Positions 17,286-25,715 of a stretch of 64,000 nt of DNA are shown here, in pieces. Source of the DNA: Thiotrichales bacterium 19S3-11 (lineage in GTDB: Bacteria; Pseudomonadota; Gammaproteobacteria; Francisellales; Francisellaceae); contig JAKJJU010000001.1 in NCBI GenBank assembly GCA_021713295.1, positions 124,001 to 188,000 of the forward strand, read 5' to 3'. Below the pieces are notes generated by a model, which was not told where the DNA came from, did no database searches, and saw only the letters and a program-made list of their open reading frames with translations. The position numbers were made by a program, and so were the translations under genes. The first letter of the stretch is position 1; every line of letters begins with the position of its first letter.

Positions 17286-18151
17286 TAATTACCTCTAGTA
17301 TGCATCAACTCTTTTTCAATAATTTCATCCATATTAATACCCGTCATAGGCGCACCCAAATCTTCAGATATTTCAGCTAATAATTGATGATCCTTATAAT
17401 GAGTTACCGCTTGAACAATTGCATGGGCACGCTTTTGAGGATTGTCCGATTTAAAAATACCACTGCCAACAAAAACACTTTCAGCACCTAACTCCATCAT
17501 TAAAGCGGCATCCGCTGGCGTTGCAACACCACCTGCTGCAAAATTAGGTACTGGTAATTTAGCATTTTTAGCAATGTATTTAACTAATTCAAATGGTGCT
17601 TGCAACTTTTTAGCAGCTACCATTAATTCATCATCGGCTAATACGGTTAACGCTTTCATTTCGCGATTGATCGTTCTTAAGTGACGAACTGCTTCAATAA
17701 CGTTACCTGTACCAGCTTCCCCCTTCGTACGGATTAATGCTGCCCCTTCGCCGATTCTTCTTAAGGCTTCACCTAAGTTTCGACAACCACAAACAAAAGG
17801 GGCTTTAAAAGCATGTTTATTAATATGATTTTCATCATCTGCTGGAGTTAATACCTCACTCTCATCAATAAAGTCAATTCCCATAGACTGTAAAATTGAG
17901 GCTTCAACAAAATGTCCAATTCGTACCTTCGCCATAACAGGGATACTTACCGCTTGCATAATTTCTTTTATCATTTTTGGATCACTCATTCTAGCAACGC
18001 CGCCTTCTTTACGGATATCTGCTGGTACACGCTCTAATGCCATTACTGCAACAGCACCTGCATCTTCTGCAATTTTTGCCTGTTTACTATCGGTAACATC
18101 CATAATAACGCCACCTTTAAGCATATCAGCTAAGCCAATTTTAACATCCAT
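17285..18151 (-). CDS. pdxS: Pyridoxal 5'-phosphate synthase lyase subunit PdxS
   Basis: The 288-residue TIM-barrel enzyme condenses ribose 5-phosphate, glyceraldehyde 3-phosphate and ammonia to PLP. It shows the strongly conserved [25 protein letters not shown] and GEAGTGN motifs with the family's catalytic lysines. The ATG at 18151 has GGAGAG just upstream and gives the usual N-terminus; the in-frame ATG at 18163 lacks a ribosome site. It is the first gene of the pdxS-pdxT operon, which overlaps by one base. Confidence 0.96.
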   Translation of the reverse strand: MDVKIGLADMLKGGVIMDVTDSKQAKIAEDAGAVAVMALERVPADIRKEGGVARMSDPKMIKEIMQAVSIPVMAKVRIGHFVEASILQSMGIDFIDESEVLTPADDENHINKHAFKAPFVCGCRNLGEALRRIGEGAALIRTKGEAGTGNVIEAVRHLRTINREMKALTVLADDELMVAAKKLQAPFELVKYIAKNAKLPVPNFAAGGVATPADAALMMELGAESVFVGSGIFKSDNPQKRAHAIVQAVTHYKDHQLLAEISEDLGAPMTGINMDEIIEKELMHTRGN

Positions 18152-18197
18152 TGAACTCTCCATTTACAATCATTGATTAAATTAATTTTGGCTTACA

Positions 18198-18226
18198 ATA
18201 TTAAGGAATTATATGGCATTGAGCAA
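18198..18226 (-). promoter_or_regulatory. Candidate pdxST promoter
   Basis: On the minus strand TTGCTC (18221-18226) and TAATAT (18198-18203) are separated by 17 bp, about 47 bases upstream of the pdxS start. Confidence 0.5.
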
Positions 18227-18365
18227 GATTTATTCTTAGTTGATAAAAAAATTAACAAATGCTCTATTACTACAATTAGTTAAATGCCAAACTTTAAAAA
18301 TTAAATTATTTTGCAATAATATAAAAATATGATACAAATATAGATTCTACAAGGGGGGTAAAGCC

Positions 18366-18581
18366 ATGCCAGAAGATATCTATAATAGCCATAGTATTCT
18401 AAGAGATCAATATACCAGCAATTTCGCAGGACCACGTCAAGAGAGTGTGAGACGTAACTTAATATCCTATGAAAATAGGGTCAATTTTAAGACTATTTGT
18501 GAAAAACATTTACAAAAGCAATTTATGGCGAACCTAAAAAACTTCTTCAGCAAATCAAAAAAGAAATTAGCACCTCTTTAG
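18366..18581 (+). CDS. Small basic protein, unknown
   Basis: This 71-residue ORF is preceded by a strong purine-rich ribosome site (AAGGGGGG, 6 bases before the ATG), which supports real translation. The product is basic, with a C-terminal KSKKK cluster and no membrane segment, signal peptide or recognised domain. It is monocistronic, downstream of the divergent pdxS and convergent with hslO, whose stop lies 4 bases beyond. No function can be given. Confidence 0.55.
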   Translation: MPEDIYNSHSILRDQYTSNFAGPRQESVRRNLISYENRVNFKTICEKHLQKQFMANLKNFFSKSKKKLAPL

Positions 18582-18585
18582 ATAA

Positions 18586-19509
18586 CTATTTAAGTATTTC
18601 TAATACTTCTTCTTGACTGAAACTACAGGTTTTTTCGCAAAAGTCACATGTAATGTCAACGGTTTCATGGTTTTTAACGAAGTGCGATAAATCTTCTTTA
18701 TCTAGAGTAGCCAATGCATTTTTAAAACGATTGGTTGAGTTTTCACAACCATAGTTTAGCTCAACTGTATCATGAAAACTTAGATGATACTTATCAAAGC
18801 AATCGATAAGCGTAGTATGACAATTTTCTACTAGAACATCTTCCCTATTTAGTCCATTTAATAATGCTCTAGCAACTTGATAATCTTCTTCAAAGAAAGG
18901 TATTTTTTGCAAATAAATACCAATAATTTTTGATGAATTTTTAAAATACCATAGACTGGTATCTGTTTGTTCAGATAATGAAAAGTAATCTTGAATTGAT
19001 TTGAACAAATCGTTATCTCTCAGCTCTATCAAGCTTTGTTGATGCTGTGCTACATCATCAGGTTGATAAAAAACACTTAGCTGGCCGCTCGATAAATTGA
19101 TCACTTCATTATTTGATTTTAACATCGCTCGGACATAACCTGTTGAAGTAGCTTGGGCAATAATTAAATCATCTGTATGTGTATTTTTATACTGTAATAA
19201 AGCACGACCATGAATTAGTTTATTTTGACACAAAAAGATACTATTAATAAATGCCTGAGTTAGAATATCTTGTTGTGATTTATTATAATTTTTAATTGAA
19301 AGTAATTTTTCATAAACATTACTAATCTCAATGTAAGCACCACGAATTGATAGCTTCTCTAATATAAAACGTTGGTAAATATCTCTATTAATCATCATTG
19401 CGTTAACCAGTTTAAATGGTATTTTATCTTGGATAATGATTATAGCAAAATTTACTTTGCAAAAAAGATTTATTGTATTTTCATTTAGCCAATTACTGAT
19501 ATTATCCAC
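18586..19509 (-). CDS. hslO: Hsp33-family redox chaperone (HslO), with a changed zinc cysteine
   Basis: This 307-residue protein matches Hsp33 in length and order: an N-terminal body with ISIRGAYI-like segments, a GHxx-type middle region (STGYVRAML), and a C-terminal redox switch. Hsp33 senses oxidation through a CxC plus CxxC zinc site. Here the CxxC is intact (Cys288, Cys291) but the CxC reads C255-E-N257, so the second cysteine is lost. An extra cysteine sits at 295. The start codon is GTG with AGGA upstream. The gene lies 15 bases after the CrtC/AttH-like gene on the same strand, suggesting cotranscription. Redox regulation may be altered. Confidence 0.78.
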   Translation of the reverse strand: MDNISNWLNENTINLFCKVNFAIIIIQDKIPFKLVNAMMINRDIYQRFILEKLSIRGAYIEISNVYEKLLSIKNYNKSQQDILTQAFINSIFLCQNKLIHGRALLQYKNTHTDDLIIAQATSTGYVRAMLKSNNEVINLSSGQLSVFYQPDDVAQHQQSLIELRDNDLFKSIQDYFSLSEQTDTSLWYFKNSSKIIGIYLQKIPFFEEDYQVARALLNGLNREDVLVENCHTTLIDCFDKYHLSFHDTVELNYGCENSTNRFKNALATLDKEDLSHFVKNHETVDITCDFCEKTCSFSQEEVLEILK

Positions 19510-19524
19510 ATTAGCTAATCTTTC

Positions 19525-20559
19525 CTATGAATCTCTAGATTTTATTAGCTCATTACCATAGCTACCTTCTAAGAAACAATAGCCTGCTTTAGCACCATAT
19601 ATTTGTGTAGCTCCTTCCCAAAAAGAACCCTGTGTCTTTGATATTACAAATTGATTTCCTGTAATTGGCATAATTCTAAATGCTAGTTTTTTTGATGGGA
19701 CTCGAACTAACCACTCTAAATTATAATAATTACTATCATTGTTTGCTTTATAAAATGTATTAATCGGTGGGCCTAATAAGTCGGTTACTAAATAACCTTT
19801 ACCTTGAGCATCTTGATAAGTTCCTGTTGCATATTTACTAATAGGGTCTTGCTTTGCATCAAGAAATGTATATAACATAAGGCCTGTGTTATCATCAAAG
19901 CGACAGGATAACCAGTAATAATTAAATGCGGCTGGACTTTCACCAAAGTTACCCCACTGTCTATCCATCCAAGACCCCTTACCCGATACAGTAGCAGAGT
20001 GACCATCAATCACTAACTTTCCTGAAGCATCCATATTCTGAGCAGAATAATATGCTGATTTTCCACCGCTTGATTGATCTATATAACCATTTTTACCATT
20101 TAACACGTAAGGTCGTATCGGCTTTAATGCTAACTCAAATTGATAGTTGGGTTTATTAATACTAATATGCCAAGTTTTATTTTTCTGATCATAAGATAGA
20201 CTAGATTGACCAATTTTTAAATTTAAGCTATGGCTATAGTCTTTATTATCTACTACTGTATCTTCTGTATAACCTAATTTTTTTGCAGTGATTAAATCAG
20301 ACATCTGAAATATTGTTGTGTAGTTATTAAAGGTTTTAAAAACCGTAAAATTATAGGCATAGGGATGCTTATCTTTAGTTGTAATCACACCAGAAAAATA
20401 CCACCATTCGCGATTAAAACCATTATGGGCAAAAAGATCACGAGGGAAACTAATTTTTTTCTCAGTATCAATTACTTTAGTTGGCTTATCAACAGCGTAA
20501 ACGTTACCAATAACAAAATTTAACAATATTAGCAATAAAATAACCATAGGTTTCATCAT
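19525..20559 (-). CDS. Secreted CrtC/AttH-family lipocalin-like protein
   Basis: The 344-residue protein starts with a signal peptide (hydrophobic residues 5-20, cleavage near Ala22). The mature part has the family motif REWWYFSG near residue 50 and WMDRQWG near 197, the hallmarks of the carotenoid 1,2-hydratase (CrtC)/AttH fold, two lipocalin-like barrels. No carotenoid genes are nearby, so a generic secreted hydrolase or lipid-binding role is more likely than CrtC activity. A GGGAG ribosome site precedes the ATG. It is upstream of hslO with a 15-base gap. Confidence 0.75.
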   Translation of the reverse strand: MMKPMVILLLILLNFVIGNVYAVDKPTKVIDTEKKISFPRDLFAHNGFNREWWYFSGVITTKDKHPYAYNFTVFKTFNNYTTIFQMSDLITAKKLGYTEDTVVDNKDYSHSLNLKIGQSSLSYDQKNKTWHISINKPNYQFELALKPIRPYVLNGKNGYIDQSSGGKSAYYSAQNMDASGKLVIDGHSATVSGKGSWMDRQWGNFGESPAAFNYYWLSCRFDDNTGLMLYTFLDAKQDPISKYATGTYQDAQGKGYLVTDLLGPPINTFYKANNDSNYYNLEWLVRVPSKKLAFRIMPITGNQFVISKTQGSFWEGATQIYGAKAGYCFLEGSYGNELIKSRDS

Positions 20560-20782
20560 AAAAGCTCCCTAACTCAAAACAGATTCTACTTATAGATACT
20601 TATTTTTTGATAATGGTTTCAAACGCTTAACAAATCTATAAGTCATTACTGATTATATACCTTCACTTAGAAAAAAAAATAAAAATCACAACCAATATTT
20701 AAAACTTTCATGCAATCGCTAATTAAATTTTATTTTTAAGTATAATTATCATTATTGCAATAATAATTAATTGGTGATTACT

Positions 20783-21937
20783 ATGCGATCTACTTATCAC
20801 TATAAACTAATCCTGTTTATTTGGTTAATTTGTTCAAGTTTTCTTGTTGCAAATGAAGTTTCTAAACAGTGGTTAGATAGCAAAGTTAAAGCCATCACAC
20901 AATCAACACCAGTTAAGGGTATGATTTATGGCTTATGGATTGATAATAAAGCTGTTGATATCAATGCTGTTGGTCTTTCTATGACAAAAGTTAAAGCAAA
21001 AGCAAACATGCACTTTAGAATCGGTGGTGTTACTGAAACCATGCTGACCACACTATTAATGATTTTAGATGAACAGGGTAAGCTTAAAGTTGAAGAGTTA
21101 GTCTCAGAATGGTATCCCAATATACCCAATGCAAATCGAATAACGTTAAAAATGCTTGCTAATGGCACCAGTGGCATCCCAGATTATGTCTATAATACAA
21201 AATTCATAAAAGATGTTACTAAAGCACCATTTCGATACTTCTCAAGTGAAGATCTTCTAACATATGCATTTTTAGATAAAAAATCTAGTTTCCCTCCAGG
21301 TAGTAGCCAGCATTACTCTCACAGTGATTATGTTGTTTTAGGCAATATCATTGAAAAGGTCATGGGCCAACCTTTAGATATATTATTTGATCAATATATT
21401 TTTCATAAACTAAAAATGAAAAACTCTAAATTCACCCTAACTGCTTCAATCTATGCTCCAACGCTACATTCATTTAGTCAAGATAGGCCTTATTCTAAGG
21501 ATATTAATCAGCCTGTAACCGATAGAATTTACGAAGACTCAACTTTTTGGAGTCCTTCTTGGACATCAAGCACAGGGGGTGTTTTTTCAACTATTCAAGA
21601 TTTAGGAATATGGGCGCATGCATGGATGAATAGTTCCTTGATTTCGACTGAATCAACTCAAGAACTACGTGCTCCTGATACAGTTGGTAAAGGTAAAAAT
21701 ACCAAGAGCCGATACTTTGCTATGGGCTTTGGCGTATTAAATCATTGGTTAATGCAAAATCCAAGCTTTAATGGGTATAGTGGTATATTTGCTGTATTAC
21801 CTAAGAAAAAAATTGTTTTTATCGCATTTAATACCGTCAAAAAAGATACTGACACGGATAAAACTGGCAACCTCAGCATGAAGTTATGGCGTGAAATTGC
21901 GCCTAAATTAGCCCCTGAATACCCGCTACCACAATAA
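20783..21937 (+). CDS. Secreted serine beta-lactamase-fold protein with lost active-site residues
   Basis: This 384-residue protein has a signal peptide (to about residue 24) and aligns over its length with class C beta-lactamase / D-aminopeptidase family proteins (GKLKVEELV, TSGIPDY, FPPGSSQHYSHSDY, VLGNIIEKVMG). The catalytic SxxK motif is replaced: the usual SVTK reads G82-VT-E85, so the nucleophilic Ser and the general-base Lys are both absent. The YxN motif reads YSH (Tyr178, His180). The ATG at 20783 has GGTGA upstream; an in-frame TTG 12 bases earlier is rejected. It is probably a non-catalytic periplasmic binding or regulatory protein. It stands alone with its own upstream region. Confidence 0.8.
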   Translation: MRSTYHYKLILFIWLICSSFLVANEVSKQWLDSKVKAITQSTPVKGMIYGLWIDNKAVDINAVGLSMTKVKAKANMHFRIGGVTETMLTTLLMILDEQGKLKVEELVSEWYPNIPNANRITLKMLANGTSGIPDYVYNTKFIKDVTKAPFRYFSSEDLLTYAFLDKKSSFPPGSSQHYSHSDYVVLGNIIEKVMGQPLDILFDQYIFHKLKMKNSKFTLTASIYAPTLHSFSQDRPYSKDINQPVTDRIYEDSTFWSPSWTSSTGGVFSTIQDLGIWAHAWMNSSLISTESTQELRAPDTVGKGKNTKSRYFAMGFGVLNHWLMQNPSFNGYSGIFAVLPKKKIVFIAFNTVKKDTDTDKTGNLSMKLWREIAPKLAPEYPLPQ

Positions 21938-21987
21938 TAATTAACGTCTTAACTAAATAAATATTCAATTAAATGATACAAATCAAC

Positions 21988-22016
21988 TTGCGTAAACCTT
22001 TTGTAAACTCTATACT
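21988..22016 (+). promoter_or_regulatory. lexA-type gene promoter with internal GTAAAC direct repeat
   Basis: TTGCGT (21988-21993) and TATACT (22011-22016) are separated by exactly 17 bp. Two copies of GTAAAC (21992-21997 and 22003-22008) lie 11 bp apart, one helical turn, within the promoter. This is the best candidate for a repressor-binding site; an Escherichia coli style CTG-N10-CAG box was not found. Confidence 0.6.
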
Positions 22017-22046
22017 GAAAATAAACAAACAAAACAGGTTGATTTT

Positions 22047-22637
22047 ATGCAACAGCCACTGACTAAAAAAGAAGCTCAGCTATTAAAATTAATTGAATCT
22101 ATCTATGAAACAGAAGGTTATATTGCATCCTACTCAGAACTAGGTAAACTGCAAGGCGTTTCTAAAATGGCAATCTGTAAATTAGTTAAAAAATTAAGAG
22201 AAAAAGGTTATTTATCTGAATCAAATCACATCCTTTATCAATCACATAATACACTTCCCTTAATGGGTAAGATTGCAGCGGGTCAACCAATGACTGCATT
22301 TGAAGTGGTTGAACAAATATCTCTAGAGCAAATCCTTAAAGCACCTAATTTATTTCTCTTAGAAGTCTCAGGTGATTCCATGGTAGATTCTGGCATTCTA
22401 GATGGCGACTATGTTTTAATTCAACAGCAAAGCGATATCAAAAACGGCATGATTGTCGTTGCCTTGATTGATCATAGTGAAGCCACATTAAAAGAAATTC
22501 GAATTAATGATGATGCTAGTATTACTCTAATCCCTCACAATCAAAAACTTAAACCACAAACCTATGACAAAAACCAAGTACAAATTCAAGGTATCTATCT
22601 AGGTGCACGTTTTGATAAACAATGTTTTAAAGCCTAA
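22047..22637 (+). CDS. lexA: LexA-like SOS repressor (S24 peptidase)
   Basis: The 196-residue protein has an N-terminal winged helix (residues 7-60, with YSELGKLQGVSKMAICKLV as recognition region) and a C-terminal S24 domain. The Ala78-Gly79 self-cleavage site (IAAGQ), catalytic Ser111 (GDSM) and Lys149 (TLKE) are all present, so RecA-stimulated autoproteolysis should be intact. Length is close to that of LexA (about 200). It is followed after 10 bases by a small second cistron. Whether it is the main SOS repressor or a paralogue cannot be settled here. Confidence 0.85.
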   Translation: MQQPLTKKEAQLLKLIESIYETEGYIASYSELGKLQGVSKMAICKLVKKLREKGYLSESNHILYQSHNTLPLMGKIAAGQPMTAFEVVEQISLEQILKAPNLFLLEVSGDSMVDSGILDGDYVLIQQQSDIKNGMIVVALIDHSEATLKEIRINDDASITLIPHNQKLKPQTYDKNQVQIQGIYLGARFDKQCFKA

Positions 22638-22647
22638 GGGGAAGATG

Positions 22648-22818
22648 ATGAAACAACAAAAAAATCTCTTAACTAAGACCTTATATGTCATTGCTAGTGA
22701 TCGCCAACGATTAACTTGTCAATCTCTTCAAGCAGAAAATATAACCAAACATACGTCTTCAAAAATATCAGAAAAAATCATTCCTATTACAAAGTTAATT
22801 CGTAGGCTTTGTGTTTAA
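22648..22818 (+). CDS. Small second cistron of the lexA operon, unknown
   Basis: A 56-residue basic protein follows lexA. The stop of lexA overlaps a ribosome site AAGGGG, and two ATGs (22645, 22648) follow; the second has the better spacing. The position recalls lexA-sulA operons of pseudomonads, but no SulA similarity could be recognised. No membrane segment is evident. It may be a small SOS-induced protein, inferred from position only. Confidence 0.5.
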   Translation: MKQQKNLLTKTLYVIASDRQRLTCQSLQAENITKHTSSKISEKIIPITKLIRRLCV

Positions 22819-23082
22819 CTTTTACACAATTAAAACAGACTAAATATTTCATAGTTTTCATCTATGATTTCGCTTATAAAAGAATAAATTAATCAGTTAT
22901 ATTGGCCTTATAACAATTCATAAATATTACAATTTAAACACCTTATTTCTAACATGAAAACTCGAAAAATTCAAGTGAAACATATGGTTATCAATTCAGT
23001 AATAGTGATTTTAATAACTATTTATACTCCTTTTCACACTCACATTTATAAATGAAATTAATCGATCAAAAGGAGATACATT
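22819..23082. other. Intergenic region, AT-rich, no confident gene
   Basis: This 264-base stretch holds a possible 33-codon ORF (22954-23055, plus strand, one hydrophobic segment) that lacks a ribosome site, and a weak hairpin near 22850-22868. It presumably contains the promoter of the next gene. Nothing else is recognised. Confidence 0.5.
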
Positions 23083-24060
23083 ATGCCAAAGTTTAGCAGT
23101 CACAAACAACTTCAATCTGATATTCTTACCTTTATGGGAGATGAAAATCAATTTAAAAACCACCGTGATATGGAAATGACATTAGATGCTTATAGTTTTT
23201 CAGGCTACCGTATCGGCTTACCTTTTGAATCTAAGCCTAAGCCATATCAATCACAAGCTTTTACTTTACATGAAATCGCTAACTCACTAGGAAATATTGC
23301 ATCACTTAAAGATCAAATAGCCCACACACCGATAAAAGAAAAAATTAAATTAACACAATTACAATCACGTCTAGAATTTTATGAAAATCAATGGCAAAGA
23401 AATCAAGATAAATATATTAATGCAATTAAAGATGCTTATTATGGACTGTACGAACATAGTAACCCTAAAGATAAAGCACACTATCAAACATTACAACAAT
23501 GCGCGCAATGGCTTGCGCTTGAAACTGATATTTTGTTAAATGATAAAGATACGTTTTTAATTCCTGATGCAGATCCTAGAGTAATTCCTAATCATACTGT
23601 TCATCAAACAATTAGACAAAATGCCGATAAATCTAATTCTGATTTAATTACGATTGAAGGTATTGGTGCAATAATTAATGCACATAATACAGGTGTTCCT
23701 GGAATGCCAAATCAAAGCTCAACTAATTATGCTAAATTGCGCTTAATCGACAATTTAACTTCACATATTCAAACAATGAAAAGTGATACATTCCATACAA
23801 AACGAAGTAGAAAATCGCAAGCAATTAATAATTTCATAAAGGCATTAAAAACTGACGACTATGCATCATTAACTTCTGAAAATATAAATGATCTATCAAG
23901 CGGGCGTACTGGTAAATTAATCAATGGTTTTAAGCAAATTATTCCAGAAATTGAATCTGGGCTAACTCCGCAAAAAAGTAGTCATAGTCCTAAAACTATT
24001 TTTAGCAAACAAGAAAGAAAGTCACCTGTATCTGCAATAGACTTTCATAATCAATTGTAA
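23083..24060 (+). CDS. Orphan 325-residue protein, unknown
   Basis: The gene has a strong ribosome site (AAAGGAG, 8 bases before ATG) and normal codon texture, so it is very likely real. The product is hydrophilic and probably cytoplasmic or exported without a classical signal. It has an amphipathic, glutamine-rich helical stretch (about residues 65-125), a middle segment with DADPRVIPNH, and a lysine/serine-rich C-terminal tail (about 280-325). No enzyme motif, membrane segment or known domain was recognised. It is monocistronic and convergent with the ketosynthase gene. A secreted effector of an intracellular-type bacterium would look similar, but this is only a possibility. Confidence 0.75.
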   Translation: MPKFSSHKQLQSDILTFMGDENQFKNHRDMEMTLDAYSFSGYRIGLPFESKPKPYQSQAFTLHEIANSLGNIASLKDQIAHTPIKEKIKLTQLQSRLEFYENQWQRNQDKYINAIKDAYYGLYEHSNPKDKAHYQTLQQCAQWLALETDILLNDKDTFLIPDADPRVIPNHTVHQTIRQNADKSNSDLITIEGIGAIINAHNTGVPGMPNQSSTNYAKLRLIDNLTSHIQTMKSDTFHTKRSRKSQAINNFIKALKTDDYASLTSENINDLSSGRTGKLINGFKQIIPEIESGLTPQKSSHSPKTIFSKQERKSPVSAIDFHNQL

Positions 24061-24067
24061 TAAAAAG

Positions 24068-25249
24068 TTAATCACCTCTACCAATAATTAAACTCGCATT
24101 ATTACCACCAAAAGCAAATGAGTTAGACAAAAAGTATGATCTATCATAGGTTATTTGTTCGTTAATAATATAACAATTACTAATATCCTCGCCTTTAATA
24201 CCATCCCATAATTGCTTAGGGATAATTTTTTGCAGATTGTATTTTTCTGATAATAATAACCAACATAAACCTAATTCAATGCTTGCTGCGGCACCTAAAG
24301 TATGCCCAGTTAAAGGCTTCGTTGAACTGACTGGGACTTGATCTGTAAATAAATCATAAATTGCTTTTGATTCCATCTGATCATTTTTGGGTGTCGCTGT
24401 ACCATGTGCATTAATATAACCAATATCACCTGCTTTAAGGTGAGCAGAGTCAAGTGCAGCAGACATCGATAATTTTGCACCATTACCTTCTGGATCGGGT
24501 GACGTAATATGATAGCCATCAGAGGACTCACCAAAGCCAACTAACTCAATTTCTGAAGGCTTTTTACTTAAGATAAATAATGCCGCACCTTCACCAATCG
24601 TAATACCATTACGATTGGCACTAAATGGATTACAAATACGATCTGAAACTGAGTCGATACAATCAAAACCATTTAACGTCATCTGACACAAGGTATCACA
24701 ACCACCAACAATAACCGCATCACAGAAATTATTTTGAATTAATCTTGCTGCTGCAATCACTGCTTTTGCACTTGATGAACAGGCCGTTGATATCGTGTAT
24801 GTCGGACCATAAACTTCTGTATAATGAGATAAAAATAACGCAATTTGACCTAATTCTTGCTGTTTATAATCAAATGATTTAGGAAAATGTTGATGCGTTT
24901 GAAAATAATTATAATCAGACTCTCCTTTACTAATACCTGAGGTACTAGTTCCTAATACAATACCAATGCGTGTAGAGCCATATAATGCTTTTAATTGGTC
25001 AATCATGGGCGCTATTTGTCTAACGGTCTCAACTAAAAGGCGGTTATTACGACAGTCAAATACTTCAAATGACGATGGTAATGTTGATAGCTGAGCATTA
25101 ATCTCTGCAACATAAGTTTGTTTTTTTGTAAAAAGCTTTTCATAAAGGCTAATATTTTTTTGACTTCCTTGAAAAAGACGATTGACTACCTCTGCCTTAT
25201 TATTACCTAACGCATTGATAATTCCTAAATCATTTAGATAAAGCTTCAT
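24068..25249 (-). CDS. Beta-ketoacyl-ACP synthase family protein (FabB/FabF-like)
   Basis: The 393-residue thiolase-fold enzyme has the full catalytic set: Cys157 in STACSSS, His282 in AHGTATPKND and His316 in KPLTGHT, so condensing activity with acyl-ACP and malonyl-ACP is expected. It is more divergent than housekeeping FabF and closer to standalone KAS proteins of secondary lipid or polyene pathways. No ACP, ketoreductase or dehydratase gene lies next to it. It is 25 bases downstream of rbfA on the same strand, so it may be read through from the nusA-infB operon. The ribosome site is poorly placed (AAGG abuts the ATG; GTGGA lies 11-12 bases further up). Confidence 0.87.
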   Translation of the reverse strand: MKLYLNDLGIINALGNNKAEVVNRLFQGSQKNISLYEKLFTKKQTYVAEINAQLSTLPSSFEVFDCRNNRLLVETVRQIAPMIDQLKALYGSTRIGIVLGTSTSGISKGESDYNYFQTHQHFPKSFDYKQQELGQIALFLSHYTEVYGPTYTISTACSSSAKAVIAAARLIQNNFCDAVIVGGCDTLCQMTLNGFDCIDSVSDRICNPFSANRNGITIGEGAALFILSKKPSEIELVGFGESSDGYHITSPDPEGNGAKLSMSAALDSAHLKAGDIGYINAHGTATPKNDQMESKAIYDLFTDQVPVSSTKPLTGHTLGAAASIELGLCWLLLSEKYNLQKIIPKQLWDGIKGEDISNCYIINEQITYDRSYFLSNSFAFGGNNASLIIGRGD

Positions 25250-25274
25250 CCTTAAACTATATCCACTTTCACGT

Positions 25275-25715
25275 CTATCTTAAACGCTTTCGTTTATCTT
25301 TTGGCACATCTTTCTGATCGCTTTCGTTAGTTTCTTCTGATTGATCATCTTTAGATATGAATGCTTCATCAGCCTCTAACGCTGAATCAATTAACTGCGT
25401 CATATGTGAGCCATATTCAAGTGAATCATCGTAGATAAACCGCAAATTAGGTACAATCCTTAAACTCAGCTCTTTCGCTAAATAGCTCCTAAAAAAACCC
25501 TTAGCTTTATTAAATGCTTCAGCTAAATCTGTCTGTGACGTATCCTCTGATAGCGATGTATAATAGACTTTAGCATAAGATAAGTCTTTAGATACATCCA
25601 CAGAGGTAATTGAAACCCACTGAAATTTGGGATTGCGTATTTTTTTACGAATAGCCGTTACAATTAAACGCTGAATCTCATCTGCTACCCGATAGACTCT
25701 TGAGGATCCTGCCAC
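25275..25715 (-). CDS. rbfA: Ribosome-binding factor A
   Basis: This 146-residue protein matches RbfA, a 30S maturation factor that binds near the 5' helix of 16S rRNA. The KH-like core is recognised from RVADEIQRLI, PKFQWVSITSVDVSKDLSYAKVYYT and RIVPNLRFIYDDSLE. The C-terminal tail is acidic then basic. The start is GTG directly after the infB stop (TAAGTG), with AAGGA 8 bases before it inside infB. It is the last conserved gene of the metY-nusA-infB operon. Confidence 0.95.
   Translation of the reverse strand: MAGSSRVYRVADEIQRLIVTAIRKKIRNPKFQWVSITSVDVSKDLSYAKVYYTSLSEDTSQTDLAEAFNKAKGFFRSYLAKELSLRIVPNLRFIYDDSLEYGSHMTQLIDSALEADEAFISKDDQSEETNESDQKDVPKDKRKRLR

Noticed and set aside
22954-23055. 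33-codon ORF with one hydrophobic segment upstream of the orphan gene
   Set aside because: No ribosome site and no neighbours supporting it; may be chance in an AT-rich gap.
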